A DNA stretch of 64,000 bases from Sisyra terminalis (Eukaryota > Arthropoda > Insecta > Neuroptera > Sisyridae): NCBI GenBank assembly GCA_958496175.1, contig OY292274.1, forward strand, positions 2,666,001-2,730,000, written 5' to 3'. The notes under the pieces were generated by a model, which did no database searches, was not told the origin of the DNA, and worked only from the letters and a program-made list of their open reading frames with translations. This document shows, piece by piece, positions 1 through 12,791 of the stretch. The stretch's first letter is position 1, and each line of letters opens with the position of its first letter. Both the position numbers and the translations under genes were made by a program.

Positions 1-1287
1 AGTATAAAAATAATTTGTCTAATTCACTGAGTTTGTATTCAAATAATAAATGCTTAAATTTCAATTTTATTTATGATACTTTTACTTTTTATTTAAGAAA
101 TATGCAGGCTTAATTTATTTTGAAAACCTTTTAAAGTCACTGTTTATAGAAATAAAATAAAATATCAAAGATTTTCCCTTCCTAAGCTCATTTTAACATA
201 AATTCGATGAATAAAGAAAAGTAAATTTCACTTTATTTTGAACAAATCATAAATAAAAGTTAAAACCTTATTAAATAGTATCAAAATTCCCTGTTTTCAT
301 TTGAAGAAGATGATTAAAGGTAAGACTTACAATTCGAAACATAAGCTATGAACATTTAAATTCTCTTTTAAAGGTTGAAGTGGAGGTGAGGTGAGTTATT
401 TGTGTTTCATGGACCCCTTAAATTAAAATATTGGTGCTATTAAATGCTTGATTTATGAATTTTGCTTTACCCTATTTTTTTTTTGTTTGTAAAATTTCTC
501 TAAATGTTTAAGATTTGTTCGGGTCAACTATTTTCATTTCTTTGAATAGAAAGAAAAAGGAGCATTGATGTATTTTTTTGCTGGCAACTATTTTATATCC
601 GAAACGAATTTATGTTTCAATGCAAAAGAAATTTATTCAAACATAACAAATTCCCTTGTCTACACTATAGCCAAATTTAAACTCGAAACAATTGAATTTC
701 ATTTTGTTTTTGTTCTTTTTTGTTGTGTTGAATTTGATGCGCAATTTTGTCCAAATTGTATCTGTAAACAATTGACAACGAAAAATCTTTCACCCGTAAA
801 CCGAGACCTGAACCAAATGGGGTTTCCACATACAAACTATCCATTCCATTCTCTCTCAATTCCAATGGCTGCTTCTGAACTGATGTGGAAAATTATCAAC
901 TTGATTTGAAACTTATTCCAATTTTTCTACTTGTCAATGATATAAGAGTAACATTTTTTTTGCAAATAATATCATAGTTGAGATAAATTAAACTATTTTT
1001 CATGTACAGAGTAGCCAACATGAAGCTTCTTTATTATGTCTTAAATAAGTATGTTATGTATGCAAATGACTTTGCCAAACGCTTTCAAAATTGAAGAGGT
1101 TAAATTGCCCCCAAAACTCTTACGTGAGATGAAATATTTACAACATTAAGAAGAAGCATAATATATCACTTTAGCAACAAACTAAAATCTTTATTAATTT
1201 TTAATGAGCAAATTAAGTTGGTCTATATTTTCTACAATGTAACTCGAATTGCACTTAAATGAAGTTAAAATCATCGGACCTCATTTG
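1..1287. other. Intergenic AT-rich stretch, no gene supported
   Basis: No splice-consistent coding segment or familiar domain is visible. An open frame at 565-909 (+) gives a low-complexity protein rich in Phe, Ile and Asn with no recognisable motif. It overlaps an equally open minus-strand frame at 677-865, so I treat both as chance. Confidence 0.5.
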
Positions 1288-1289
1288 TA

Positions 1290-2199
1290 GGGGAGACCGG
1301 GTACAAAAGTAACAATTTGTACTTTTACCTTGTTTTCTGGCTGGGTGTTACTATTGCCATTAAATGAGTATAACCACATATAAATTTAGTTTATATTCTT
1401 CACAATAGTAACTTGATTTATTAAATTATGGTGTGTTTTATATGAATAATACAGAGTTAAAAAAATTGTCAGTTGCTATTTTCGACCACGTTGGCGGGTC
1501 GAAAGTAACAAGACTGCAAAGGGTTGCTAATGAAAACATACTACAAGTTAAATCAACAAATTACTTATTTAAAGACTTTATATTAATGATATAAACCAAA
1601 TTCAGTATTTTAAATACTCAAAAAATATATACTTTAAGGAAATTAATCAATAGAATGCCGCGACAATGCATAAGATTTACTGCATGAAGAACTACCGACA
1701 CGAAAATGTATCGAAAACCATTCTATTGTAGTAGATATCCATAAAAATATGATGTTAGTTATAAAATCATTACAAGGACAAAAGTAACATATTACTTTTG
1801 TACCCTAGGGGGCTATGTTACTTTTGTACCCATTCTCATTTTTAATAAAACGTGTAATATAACTTTAAAACGGACCGTGCTAGACAAAAATGAATTTAAA
1901 CAATGTACAATTTATCTAATCAATAATGAATATGCAAACATTCGGATTGCTAGGATCTTTTTACGACTATGTAAACAATAAATAAGAAAACGTCGAAAAA
2001 CTTACTTTTGGCTCGTTAAAACACATTACGTCCTATTATATAACCTAACAACGCACTGCGCACGCGTCGACTTAATGCAATTGAGGGGGGTGCTCTAGGC
2101 TATCACCTGATGGCAGCAAAACGATGTTCGCCTATTGGATAAACCTATAAAAGCATTTGTTACTTTCGACCCGCCGTTACTTTTGTACCCAATCTCCCC
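1290..2199. mobile_element. Non-autonomous TIR DNA transposon, 910 bp, TA target duplication
   Basis: The left end GGGGAGACCGGGTACAAAAG and the right end (reverse complement GGGGAGATTGGGTACAAAAG) form terminal inverted repeats that extend through the word GTAAC. Both ends are flanked by TA (1288-1289 and 2200-2201), as expected for Tc1/mariner-type insertion. The core word GGGTACAAAAGTAAC or close variants also recurs inside, near 1495-1510, 1790-1807 and 1817-1832. No transposase frame is present, so the copy would depend on an autonomous relative. Seen: the repeats and the TA. Inferred: superfamily. Confidence 0.8.
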
Positions 2200-2201
2200 T
2201 A

Positions 2202-3630
2202 CACTTTTTGATGCATTACATGAATACTGTTTGAAACCAGCAACTTCGTTTACATAACATCATAATATGATAACAAAATAAAAATACATGGGATTGAAAA
2301 AAAACAACACACGTTGCTTATAAAATTGACAACGAAAAGAGCGCATTTTATTTGGATTACGTTGTGCTTCAAAGAAAAACGAAACAATACCATTTGTTAC
2401 GTCTAAGGGAAAAACACAAATCGCATTTGATGTGGTTTTGGCGACTACGCCTTATTCGTCGTTCCATCATGATAATAACACATCTGATTTCCAATGCCAA
2501 ACTTTTCTATGTGAACAACAAACGGCTTAGCGTCGACGGAAATTTTTCTCCCAATGTCGTAAGAAAATTCAACTATTTTCGACAAAAAATTCAATTTTGT
2601 TGTTTCTAAAGGAAATGCATTCTATATACTTTTCTCGTGGCGTCTTTTATATTTTCTTCATCGAATTTCATTTAACTTCTTGATCTAATTTGAATCTGAG
2701 TTTGAAGCTTCGTCTAAAGCTCTCGTGCTGCTCTTGAAGCAATTACATTTCTAGTATCAATACGAGCAAATCTTCCACTCGTACCATCAAACTTCATCCG
2801 ACGGAAAATGGATGTTTATCATATTATTTTAACCATTAAATAGAATAACGTTCAAAACACAATTTGTGAAACTGATAGTAATCTTAACTTTTATCGTAAA
2901 TTTATTTCTTTATAACTACAATTCCCAATTAAATTACAATGAAACTACCTTATCAAGATTGAACATAAATTAGAACGATGAATTGTTTTATAAACTTCCA
3001 TTTACCCCACGACTATCTTTAGTGTAAAATAAATTGAAAACCACTGCCAATGAAAATAATACTACAAATTTATACTTGAAAATTATTTGAATGTAAAAAA
3101 TGTCTTTTCCTGAAAAGCTCATAGTTTTATAAGTAACACAACAGTCGTAAATTTATAAGAAATAGGGAAATAAGACTTTTTCCTTGAAATGTGTAGTTAT
3201 TTTTCCCAACTTCAATGCTTTCCAGCATTATTTTTAAATTGTTATTCATTGATATCAAGAGGCTCTGGTTCACTTCAGATTTATTAAATTCGTTTACGTA
3301 CCTCGGACTGTACCATAATGGTCAATTACAATCAAATTGATCAAAAATTTGAATAAAATTAGTAGAATTAGTTTTAGTTAATTGAACACAAAATTTATTA
3401 GGAATAAAAAGCCACGAAAATATATCAAAACAATTACGAAACGAGAAATATCTTTTTCTTAGTCTTACGAATTTATCAAGAAAATTTCAATTTGTTCAAA
3501 TTTTTTTGATAGGAACATATCTAAACACTCTTGTAAACTTTTTTTTCGTTTTTTTTTAACGTTGCTTGAGTTATACAGTGCAATACAATTTAAATAATAA
3601 AAACAATTTATTATTTGTAATTAATTTATT
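2202..3630. other. Intergenic stretch, no gene supported
   Basis: A frame at 2352-2609 (+) is open for 85 codons but begins at a non-ATG codon and resembles nothing I recognise. The region around 2300-2800 is slightly less AT-rich than its surroundings and could be transposon debris. Otherwise only A/T runs are seen. Confidence 0.45.
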
Positions 3631-4053
3631 CGGTAATTTTGTCATAAAGGGACTTTTCTCAAAAAAAATCATGTGTATATAAAATTAGTATTAAAATGTT
3701 CAGGACATTTAAAAATGCAATATTCCGGTGGCGGAAATTAAACTTTCTTTACAGTTTTTCCAAAAAAAAAAAAAAAAAAATGCCTAATAGTACCTACTTT
3801 AATAGACGTTAAAGTAATTATTAAACTCATTTAACTTTATGCGTACTTGTAAGTAAATTAGTTTAATAATTACTTTGACATCTATTAAAGTCTATTATTA
3901 TGCAATTTTTTTTTTTTTGGGATAAATTGTAAAGAAAGTTACATTTCCGCCACCAGTATATTGCATTTTTAAATGTCCTGAACATTTTAATATTAATTAA
4001 CTTTATGTACCTACTATTTTTTTGAGAAAATCCTCTATATGGCAAAATTACCG
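3631..4053. mobile_element. Foldback MITE, 423 bp, 6-bp target duplication TTTATT
   Basis: The two halves are inverted copies of each other over about 190 bp. The left end CGGTAATTTTGTCATAAAGG mirrors the right end (reverse complement CGGTAATTTTGCCATATAGA). Both arms carry the same words, such as a GTTCAGGACATTTAAAAATG segment and a GGCGGAAAT segment, and meet near 3830-3850. TTTATT lies directly outside each end (3625-3630 and 4054-4059), a perfect duplication. There is no coding capacity; the open frame at 3863-4045 is only a read through one arm. Confidence 0.85.
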
Positions 4054-4059
4054 TTTATT

Positions 4060-6875
4060 CAATTGATCTAATACACATCGTTTAAAAATAATTTTAAATG
4101 TTCTTAAAATGTTATTATCTAATATCAAAACGTAATATAGCTGTTAATTTTTAACTTTTCTTGATAAATCTTAAGAGACATCTATTTATAAATGCAAAAA
4201 AAAATCGTTAAATTCAAAATGCTTAAAACGAGCTCCTATTGGCCCGACGTTAAAATAACGTCACTTTACGAAATTTAAAAATCCCATGGACGTATTCCTA
4301 TGGCAAATGTACTTAAGTACAAAGGGAAAGGTTATTTTTAAGTCGTTTAAACATTATGTTAATGATTTAAGCCAATTAAAATCTGCTCAACCTCAATTGA
4401 TGGTAATTTTTAAGGTATGAAATGTTTTCCATGGCGGAAAACTGTAAAAAATGACAAAAATTGTGTAAGCTATTACTGTTTCTATGATAACCACTCAATG
4501 ATCTGTTTATATCATGGTTTCAATACGCATACTGACGTGTACTGTGACGTCACAGAAGACCCACAACCACTTTTATCGTCTTCGGACTTTCATTCGCTCA
4601 TTAAAATTAAAACTTTTTTTCTGCCAAAATAAAAGTTTTTCATTACTAAAAATTGGTTTTTCGTCATATTAATAATACTCTTTATTATTTAAAATATTTT
4701 CACCCATAGCTATGTAATGATAAGACCTTATCTAATTGTTAGATCCTACCCCTTGATCCTCCAAACATCAATATGCTTAGGTAAAATACCCATGATTTCT
4801 CTAACTTCCCGATAAAATTTTATCTAAAAGATAAATGCCACTATCTTGATGTAAAAAAACGGCCATTAATAGGTCTCTATATATTTGTGTGCACATAGGA
4901 CACAGTTATATGAGAAACCATTTCCACGCTATAGAAATAATTATTAGGTCAAACGTATGCAAGAAATGAGATGAATGGGAGAACAGCTATTCACTTTGTC
5001 ATACCTGAAATTTTTGTACTTCAATATTATACTGTACAAGTTTTTTCATCACCAATTATTTCATTAACGCCCTTAAATTGGCCTTTAGTTTTACAATTCA
5101 GGAAAAATTTCATATAAAAATAATCAAATTAAGCTCATTACCTTTCAAAATTGTTTCATCTATTAAAAAGGGTTAGCACTTTACTTGAAATTGCATATAA
5201 AAAGATATTAAACTGAACGCCCAATATTAAACTTTGTGAAGGAGAAAATATAATTAACTTCGCCATACTGATGAAAACCTTAGTTCTTATATAGATATAT
5301 TCATATATATAATCTCCAAATTTTTACAACCCTCATAATTTTCTTTTAGTATGATCTATCTTCCGCTGTTTCTTATACTCAGGAGAATAGCACATGAAAT
5401 ATCCAGGTAGTTAATGCAATCAAATCTTGCACATGGGTTTAAGTTGCTAATACGATTAGAGAGTTGTAAATCGAAATTAAAAATACCTTGAATTCTTTTT
5501 TTTTTTTGGATTCACAATGTAGCTATCAAACAAATCGATGGGGAATATTCCAATTTAATATCAATGTAATTTTGATTTTGGAGTTCATTTACGTGTAAAC
5601 AATGATGTAATTTCCATTACTCCTGGGTTAAATACAACATATTCATTAGTGGCCTTTAAACGTAATATCGTATTCAAACATTAAATCCATTTAGATTTGT
5701 CACTAAAATCAATACGTTCGTGATATAATCTCGATATTGAAACCCAAAAATATCAATTGCACTTTTTACAAACTGTTCAATCATTTATAGAGACTGACCT
5801 CAATTCATTACATGAAAATTTTCACTTTTCTGTGAATTATCGAGCGAATATTTCATTTGTAACTAGTTTAATTGATTATTACTTTTCCAAAATCTACAAT
5901 TAATTAATTTTCAAACTTAGTAAAAGTCAAACATAACTTCGGTAGTAAGTTATATTCCATACGGTTAAGAGAACTTCAAAACTTCGTTTATTTTAACTCA
6001 AATTGAATTGTATCGTTAGAGAAACTATAAGATAAACGTTGGTGGAAGATTTGCCCACAAATTGGTTTATTGCTTTAGTAACCTAACTATTTAATTTCAC
6101 TGCAACAAAGGCAAAACATCAAACTGCATTACTGGAAGAACCTTTTATAGTAACAATTTGAAAATTAATTTCTAACAAAATTTTATATAATCATATTTAA
6201 TATTTTGAAATCTTTATGTAGAATTAAAGGGAACTGGAAACTCGAATACAAGTTTGAATATAAAACAGGTGAACATTTCGCGGTCAGTCATTCAAGCTAT
6301 TTAGACGAGTAATTCTCATCGGGGGTGGTATTTTCCCCCGTGAGCATTGACGGAAAGAAGGGAAATGTTTAAAATTAGATACTGAAGTTTCTCGTTTTTC
6401 GAAAATTCATTTATTAAATTAATTCTATTATGATTATGTTAATTGGTGTTATTTTAATTATGTTAAAACAGTAATGAGCAAATAAAAATTAATTAGAAAA
6501 AAACTGTTTTATTTAATTCACTATTGCCAATTACAAAAACTGAATTTATATATTATTATGGCTTAATAACTATGAATATTTTTTATATAGTTGTTGTACC
6601 ATTCCCTTAAATTGCCAGTCCATAATCTATATATATCATGAAATTTTTGTTTCATGGAATAAAAATTTCTGGAAAAATGTTCAATCATATGAGAAACGAT
6701 CGCTTTTTTAGTAAAGCAAATATTTCTTGATATTTTCTCTTTGTGAATTGATGCTTTTGAAAAAATAAATCTTTTTTATTTAGTTTTTACTCAAATTTTA
6801 TTACTTTTTCAAAATAAAGACATTTATCATTCTTCTGATATATTTGATCGATACTCGAGTTTTACCTGCTTCAAA
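4060..6875. other. Intergenic AT-rich stretch, no gene supported
   Basis: No exon structure or recognisable protein is seen. At 4230-4570 there is a slightly GC-richer patch with two ACGTCAC-type words, which may be old transposon sequence. At about 6316-6343 there is one small GC-rich hairpin, reported separately. The 71-codon frame at 4417-4632 has no recognisable content. Confidence 0.45.
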
Positions 6876-7270
6876 CTGTTTATACAATATTTAAAATATA
6901 TTGTGGTCTTTTTTATGTAATTTAATATGCAAAAGTAAACTATTAACATAAATTTGAATACAAGTTCAAACAAATATTTCTGATGTTTTGCCCAGATACG
7001 TGTTTCGATTGCCAAGCAAACCTTCTCAGTGGTCATTAATTAATATTGAATCACTGTGATGAGAAACTCATCACATATTAGATCCAATAATAATTGACAA
7101 CCACTAAAGAAGATAGCTTGGCACTTGAAATACGTATTTGAGTAATACATCAGAAATATTTGTTTAAACTTTGGTTCAAATTTATGTTTAATGTCTACTT
7201 TTGTAAAAAATCACATTTCGTAAATAACATCACAATATATTTTATGAACTGTTTTATAAACAGTATAACT
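6876..7270. repeat. Degenerate foldback element with about 180-bp arms
   Basis: Sequence around 6876-7040 is the reverse complement, with many substitutions and small indels, of about 7095-7270. Shared words include ACAAATATTTCTGATGT, CATAAATTTGAA and AATATATTGTG in opposite orientation on the two sides. The ends are blurred and no target duplication could be assigned. The 69-codon minus frame at 6827-7036 lies inside the left arm and is not taken as a gene. Confidence 0.6.
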
Positions 7271-7930
7271 GTTGAAAGTCAGTGAAAAAGTCTTATTTGA
7301 TCCTTCTTTGAATTTAGATTTGGAGATTTAAAAAAAATATATAAAATTCATAACGAACAAATACAATGTAAAAATGGTTACCAAGAGATTGGTCACCAAA
7401 AACCATTTCCAACAATCTGCGTGAATTACGCAAAGAAAAGAAATATAACTTATATTTCCACTATTTTTGGTGCATAACAAGGGTGAATTCAAAAGATAAA
7501 ATATTTATTTAGATCTATACTAATAAATAATTGGTAGGAAAATTGTACTGAGGAATATTTTGTGAATGATATCAACAAACCTGAAATACGATTATTTAAA
7601 CTACGAAATTATAAAAGGAAAATTTTTCTTCGTCTATTTTATACCCACTATTCGGCCTTTATAATAGCTAAATTTAAGTTTATGACTCCTGCTAAATAGT
7701 TTCTATTAAAAGATAAAAATTAAAAAAATACATTTACCTGTATTTTAATAACTAATAACAAATTTGCAAGGATAAGAGTTATTAGAATATTTTTTGTTAT
7801 TTGTGTTTGTTTTTTTTTAAATTGGATAAGTAGTTCGTAAAGGGTATGGGTTAGGAGCTTTCCTGTAGCTTTATCATCATATTTATTTTTTAACATATTT
7901 ATATTGTAAATGTATGTTAGTGTTCACTTC
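7271..7930. other. Intergenic AT-rich stretch, nothing supported
   Basis: Simple A/T-rich sequence without open frames above background, splice structure or identifiable repeats. Confidence 0.45.
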
Positions 7931-8190
7931 AACTTCTAGATTCACAAAAATAAAATATTTTCAATTTAAATTCAATAAATAAAAAAAAAATTATTAAAAG
8001 ATTTTTTATTTATTGAATTTAAATTGAAAATATTTTATTTTTAGGAATCAAGAAGCCTGATGAAGTTACGATACGTAACGAAACGTAGCTAATTGAATAA
8101 TAAAAATATTAAATAAAAAAGCCGATCTTAAACAACCTGAATTGTCTTCTTATTTAAAAAAATAAAAGCTGAGATCTGAATGTTATTATC
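7931..8190 (+). mobile_element. Truncated copy of foldback family H (CTGATGA/GAAACG repeat)
   Basis: An inner inverted repeat (ATTCACAAAAATAAAATATT and its reverse complement) is followed by the family core CCTGATGA, a short self-complementary stem, then CGAAACGTAGCTAATTGAAT, a TTAAACAACCTGAATTGTCT segment and a GAGATCTGAATGTTAT end. The same blocks occur at 30096-30525 and 58727-59117. Here only one complete arm survives: the left outer arm with its own CTGATGA core is missing. No protein is encoded. Confidence 0.75.
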
Positions 8191-9845
8191 TAGTATTTAG
8201 GAATGTTAATACATGCTTCTTATCATTATTACAATTTATAAATGGTACACCGCTACTGAAAAAAATGTTTCTCATCAATAATGGTATCGCATCTTTCAGT
8301 GGACGCTGGTACTTTTTAAAGCGAGATGGTTAAACATACTAAAGCATATAGGAAGAAAGTCGAAAAATATTGTGATATTTGTAATTTCATCGTGGATTAA
8401 GAAAGTGATATAACAAGCTATTTTGAGGAAGAGGAACATAATCACCTTTTTTTTTTGTCAAGTAGATGTCAATGGTTTGAACCTGAACCATAAAAATTTA
8501 AAACCATAAATCCAGAAACAAATCAATGTTGTAATAATACATGTCGGATAAATTCAACACCTCGGTTTTAAATCTTATAAAATTGATATATTTCCCATTT
8601 TACGTTCAGATACGTTGCAGATGAACGACTATATCGCTACATTCGCTATGATTTCATTTTCAAAACCGAATCGTGTGGAAATTCTTTCCGTTCACGCAAG
8701 TTCCATAAATATATATAAAATCATCGATATAGAAATTTAAAAACGGTTCCGGGTTATTGTGTGATTGCAATTTTCAAACTAAAAAAGAATTTCACAAAAA
8801 AAAATATGAGTATCTTGAAATATTGAACAGCAATATATCAAATTCAACCAGGTGTTTGATATTCCTTTTATTTATTTATTTTTCTTTGACATATTTTTTT
8901 ACCTTTCCATCAAACTTGGGTCAATTTCTCTAAAAGAAGTTTCTTATATGTCCAAAACCACAAAAACTAAGTTCTAAAACTTTCAACTTCTGACATATAT
9001 AAGCTAATAAAAGTGATAGCCCTTCAATAAATGACAGTAATAAATAGACATAAAATAAAACGACAGTTATATATACTATTCTAGAAAATTCCTCTTGCAT
9101 TGTCTCATTTCAACTTTGGTATTAGTTACTGGAACTAAATATTTGTTACAAGTTATAATTGCTCTAATAAGCTGAACTACTATCATGATATTGCATTATA
9201 ACGTAACAAACTTGAAGAGTATAATTTCATTAACAGTACGTACTTATACATAGTTCGAATGTCTCTAGAAATATGTGTGCAACACAAAATTATACGAATC
9301 AATTATTTTAATTCCAGCTAAGTGTTGTCACTTCAATTTATAGTATTCTTTCAAAAAGCAAAACAACGAATGTATTGAATGTTAGCAATTACTACATTAC
9401 ATCAATATCAATCAATATGATTGCTTAACTGATTATTGATTATTTATTTCTTAACAATTCCATCCATAATTATAAATAAAGCTTGGTGTTCATTCTGATT
9501 TTCACAACTCTTAAGCTTGGTGATTTTTTTTTGATTTTTTGTATTTACAATTCCTGAAGATATCTCAAAGCAAACGAAACGTCGTACGATAATATAAAAG
9601 AATTGTTAAAAAAATAACACTCTTTTTAATCCAAACACCCATGAATACCAATAATAATTAAATAATGTTTAGTATCTTTTGATTATTGTCAAAAATTATG
9701 AAATCCATCCCAAATATTGCCTTAATTATTATTTTTGATTTACTAACGACTTTTTCATTCATGACTCTTCTTTTATAGAACGATAAAAATGAACCACTAA
9801 AATTTAGTTTCTTTTACATTACAATTGCAACAAGACAAATATCAA
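8191..9845. other. Intergenic stretch with a single CTGAAGA/GAAACG motif
   Basis: No gene is supported. Near 9555-9580 the sequence CCTGAAGATATCTC is followed shortly by ACGAAACGTCG, a spacing similar to the foldback family H core, so this may be the end of another old mobile element. The rest is AT-rich and featureless. Confidence 0.4.
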
Positions 9846-9851
9846 TAATAA

Positions 9852-10110
9852 AGGATGTTTCAATAAAGGCGTAAGATTTCAGTGTTCAATAAAATATGAT
9901 AATCTGTAGCAAAGTAATGAAATATTTATTGATTTAGAAAATATACATTTGGGAATTATGTATGAAACAACTTGCATACTCTTTTGACGAAATTTTCAAT
10001 AACGTTATTTCATTAGTACAGCGTCTAATTTTGACTTTTAATGCTTCAATAGTTGCAGGCTTATAGGCATAAACCTGAAACTTCAGATAATCCCATATAA
10101 TAACAGTACA
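9852..10110 (-). pseudogene. Truncated Tc1/mariner transposase remnant
   Basis: The stretch opens with the terminal sequence AAGGATGTTTCAATAAA shared with the two longer copies at 11887 and 22067. It then matches the C-terminal transposase coding part of those copies read on the minus strand, including a TACAAACCTGCAACCATCGAAGC-like block encoding the family phrase KPATIEALK. Similarity stops near 10,100 and no second terminal repeat is seen, so the copy is truncated. It cannot encode an active enzyme. Confidence 0.7.
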
Positions 10111-11886
10111 TACTTTGAAGCAAATCAAATTATTAGAGTTGTTAAAATATATGAATAAAATAGCAGAAAGAACATTAGTGAAACTCTTGTCTATTTCTGG
10201 CTGGAATTGCGATTTTTTTTCATGATCCCTTTCACACATTTGAAAACGAAAGATGATATTGTGCTCCCCCCCCCGAAAAAAATCCTGAATCCGCCCTTGG
10301 TGGACTTCTTACATAACTTTGAATAAAAATGATTTTAATTTTACGATTACTACACGTCGCATTATAAACATGTTTATACTATATACCTTAGAACCTTTAG
10401 AAGCTTAGAAACATTGAGAAAAATTAACTGTTTTTTAAAAAATTTTCCCTATGAAACTCTAGAATTTTGTCTTAAGAACTTCATTTTTTTAACTCGGCTG
10501 TTTCGAGAGATAGTTTTATTCTCCTGAATTTTTATCGCTGAATTATAAAACCATTAACATAATATTTTGTTTTTTTTTTTTTTTGCAAATGTTTAATTGG
10601 ATAGGTTTAATTCTGAAGTTTAAATCCGGTGGTTTCGAAGAAATAAATTTAATTAAACACGTTTTCTTCCACTTTGTAATTCTAATTTTAATCCAAACAG
10701 ACAACAGATTGGAATTAACGTACTATATACAGTACACAGTATATAATACTAATCACTTAACCGAGCTTTATTCGATATTTTTATATTTTCCATATTCCAG
10801 CGATGATCACGTCCTCGTTAAAACCAGCTTTTCCATCAAACTACAAAGTTTTTATTTCAATACGAAATTAATATTATACAAAGCACTCATGAATTGAGAA
10901 AATTAATTGTTTAAAATTAAAGTAGTAACTATCTGCGGTTTTCACAGCTAAATCTTTTTTATTTGTATGTAATTAGAGTCAAGCTCAGAATTATATAACT
11001 ATTTAGATAAAACTAGATTTTTATTGTAATGAAGTGGCTATATTTGACCACGAGGATGATTCCGAAGAATAAAAAAATAAAAAAAACAAATCCGGAATTA
11101 CGAAACATAAAACGTTTCTGAAAAGAGGATTCGAGTCGAAAAAAATGAAAATTTAAAATTCTAGGCCAAATATAATTTGTATTTTTCAGTTTCCTTCTCA
11201 TATTGGATAAATCTTTCTTTCTCTTTTCCGTACCCGCATAAAATTGATATGTTTACTATTTACAATTAAAGAGGATAAAAAGAAAACGTTTTACGATTCC
11301 TTCGAGAAATTTCAAACTGGAAAACCAGAACCTCGAAACTTGTTTCGTTTAACGGAAATGCACACTTAAAGTGCGGTAGAATAGTCACTTTACTATTTTA
11401 TTATTACGTCTTAGCATATCTCAAATGCATAGTAAAAACGACGAGATGCGCCATAAAATATGGATGAATGCTTTTTAGTTGTTTTCCTGTTTCTTTTTTT
11501 TTTAAATGTTTTAACATTTCAAAGCCAGGGAGATAGTAACAACGAAATTTTGTAGTAGCAATTAAAGTAAGTGCCTACAGCTACACAAATAGCACACGAT
11601 TTTGTGAATAAAGGGAAGAAACTAGTATGTGCATGTCATTTCACTATTAAGCAATTCTAATTAACAAATAGATAAATAATATAATTCTTATTATTTAAAA
11701 ATATACAGTCCTAATATGCGATTACAACTAAGGTTTGAGGATACTTTAAATATTTTAAAATTGCTTGCAGATTCAGAAAGGAGTCATTTATAACATTGTT
11801 ACTAGACCTACAATAACAAAATCAGAACTTTGGATAATTTGCTAAAAATTTTACTTGGATCTTATTGTTTTAACAAATTTGAAATA
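10111..11886. other. Intergenic stretch with possible transposon fragment near 10,260
   Basis: A run of C followed by a TCCTGAATCCGCCCTTGG phrase at about 10,265-10,300 looks like the end of a common insect DNA transposon, but I cannot delimit it. The 104-codon frame at 10583-10897 (+) is low-complexity and unrecognised. No exon is supported. Confidence 0.4.
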
Positions 11887-12791
11887 AAGGGTATTTCAAT
11901 AAGAGCGCAAGATTTCAGTGTTCAAGTGTAGCAAACTATTGAAATATTTATTGATTAAGAAAATATACATTTGAGAATTATGTATGAAACGATTTTTTTT
12001 AATGGCCCCCACGACTTTGTTGGCATTTGCATACTCTTTTGACGAAATTTTCCATAACGTTATTGAATACATGTGGTGGTATTTCATTGACACAGCGTCT
12101 AATTTCGGCTTTCAATGCTTCGATGGTTGCAGGCTCATTGGCATAAACCTATAACTTCAGATAATCTCATAGCCAGAAATCTAAAGGCGTTAAATCGCAA
12201 GAACGTGGAGGTTTTCAATTCTGGTCACCAAATCGGGAAATGACCCGACTAGAAGCAAAGTCCTGCAAGATCGTCAATGTTTTACGGGTGATATGGTATG
12301 TGGCACCGTCCTACTGAAACCACATGTTGTCAGAATCAATAGCTTCCAAATGAGGCACAAGAAACTGTTGTCATATCACGATAAGGTTCGCCACTCACCG
12401 TTACTGCATTACTTTATTCGTTTTCGAAGACAAATGGTTCAATTATTTCTGCAGACCATAATGCACACCATACAGTGACCCGTTGTGGATGCATTGCTTT
12501 TTGATGAATCATTCGCGGATTTTCAAAGCTCCAAATACGACAATTTTGCCTATTCACGAAGTCATCGAGGGGAATCATGTGGCCTTATTACTGAAAATGA
12601 TTTTGTTTGCAAAATCAGCAGGTTACTCAAGGATCAAATTGGTGAATTCTCTTCGCTGTTCATGGTCTACTATTTCATGTTTACTAACTCCCATCTAAGT
12701 ACTTTCGATTTGTCACGTCATAATCATGTGACATTATGACTATCAAACATGGTACGCAATTCAAATCTTGCACTGTTATTGAAACATCCTG
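11887..12791 (-). pseudogene. Tc1/mariner deletion derivative with dead transposase
   Basis: The element has imperfect terminal repeats (left AAGGGTATTTCAATAAGAGC, right reverse complement AGGATGTTTCAATAACAGTG), both about 10 bp inside TA dinucleotides. On the minus strand it carries a broken transposase catalytic region with the family phrases TVWCALW, a VTVNGE-like block, LEAIDSDNMW and KPATIEALK, interrupted by stops and frameshifts. The N-terminal DNA-binding part is absent. The frames at 12293-12478, 12483-12698 and 12485-12739 (+) are antisense shadows of this remnant. It is closely similar to the copy at 22067-22984. Confidence 0.85.

Noticed and set aside
565..909. 114-codon plus frame
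   Set aside because: No recognisable motif, low-complexity composition, overlaps an equally open minus frame and has no flanking exon structure.
12293..12739. Plus-strand open frames of 61-84 codons
   Set aside because: They run antisense through a dead mariner transposase, and near-identical frames appear at 22119-22562 in the other copy.
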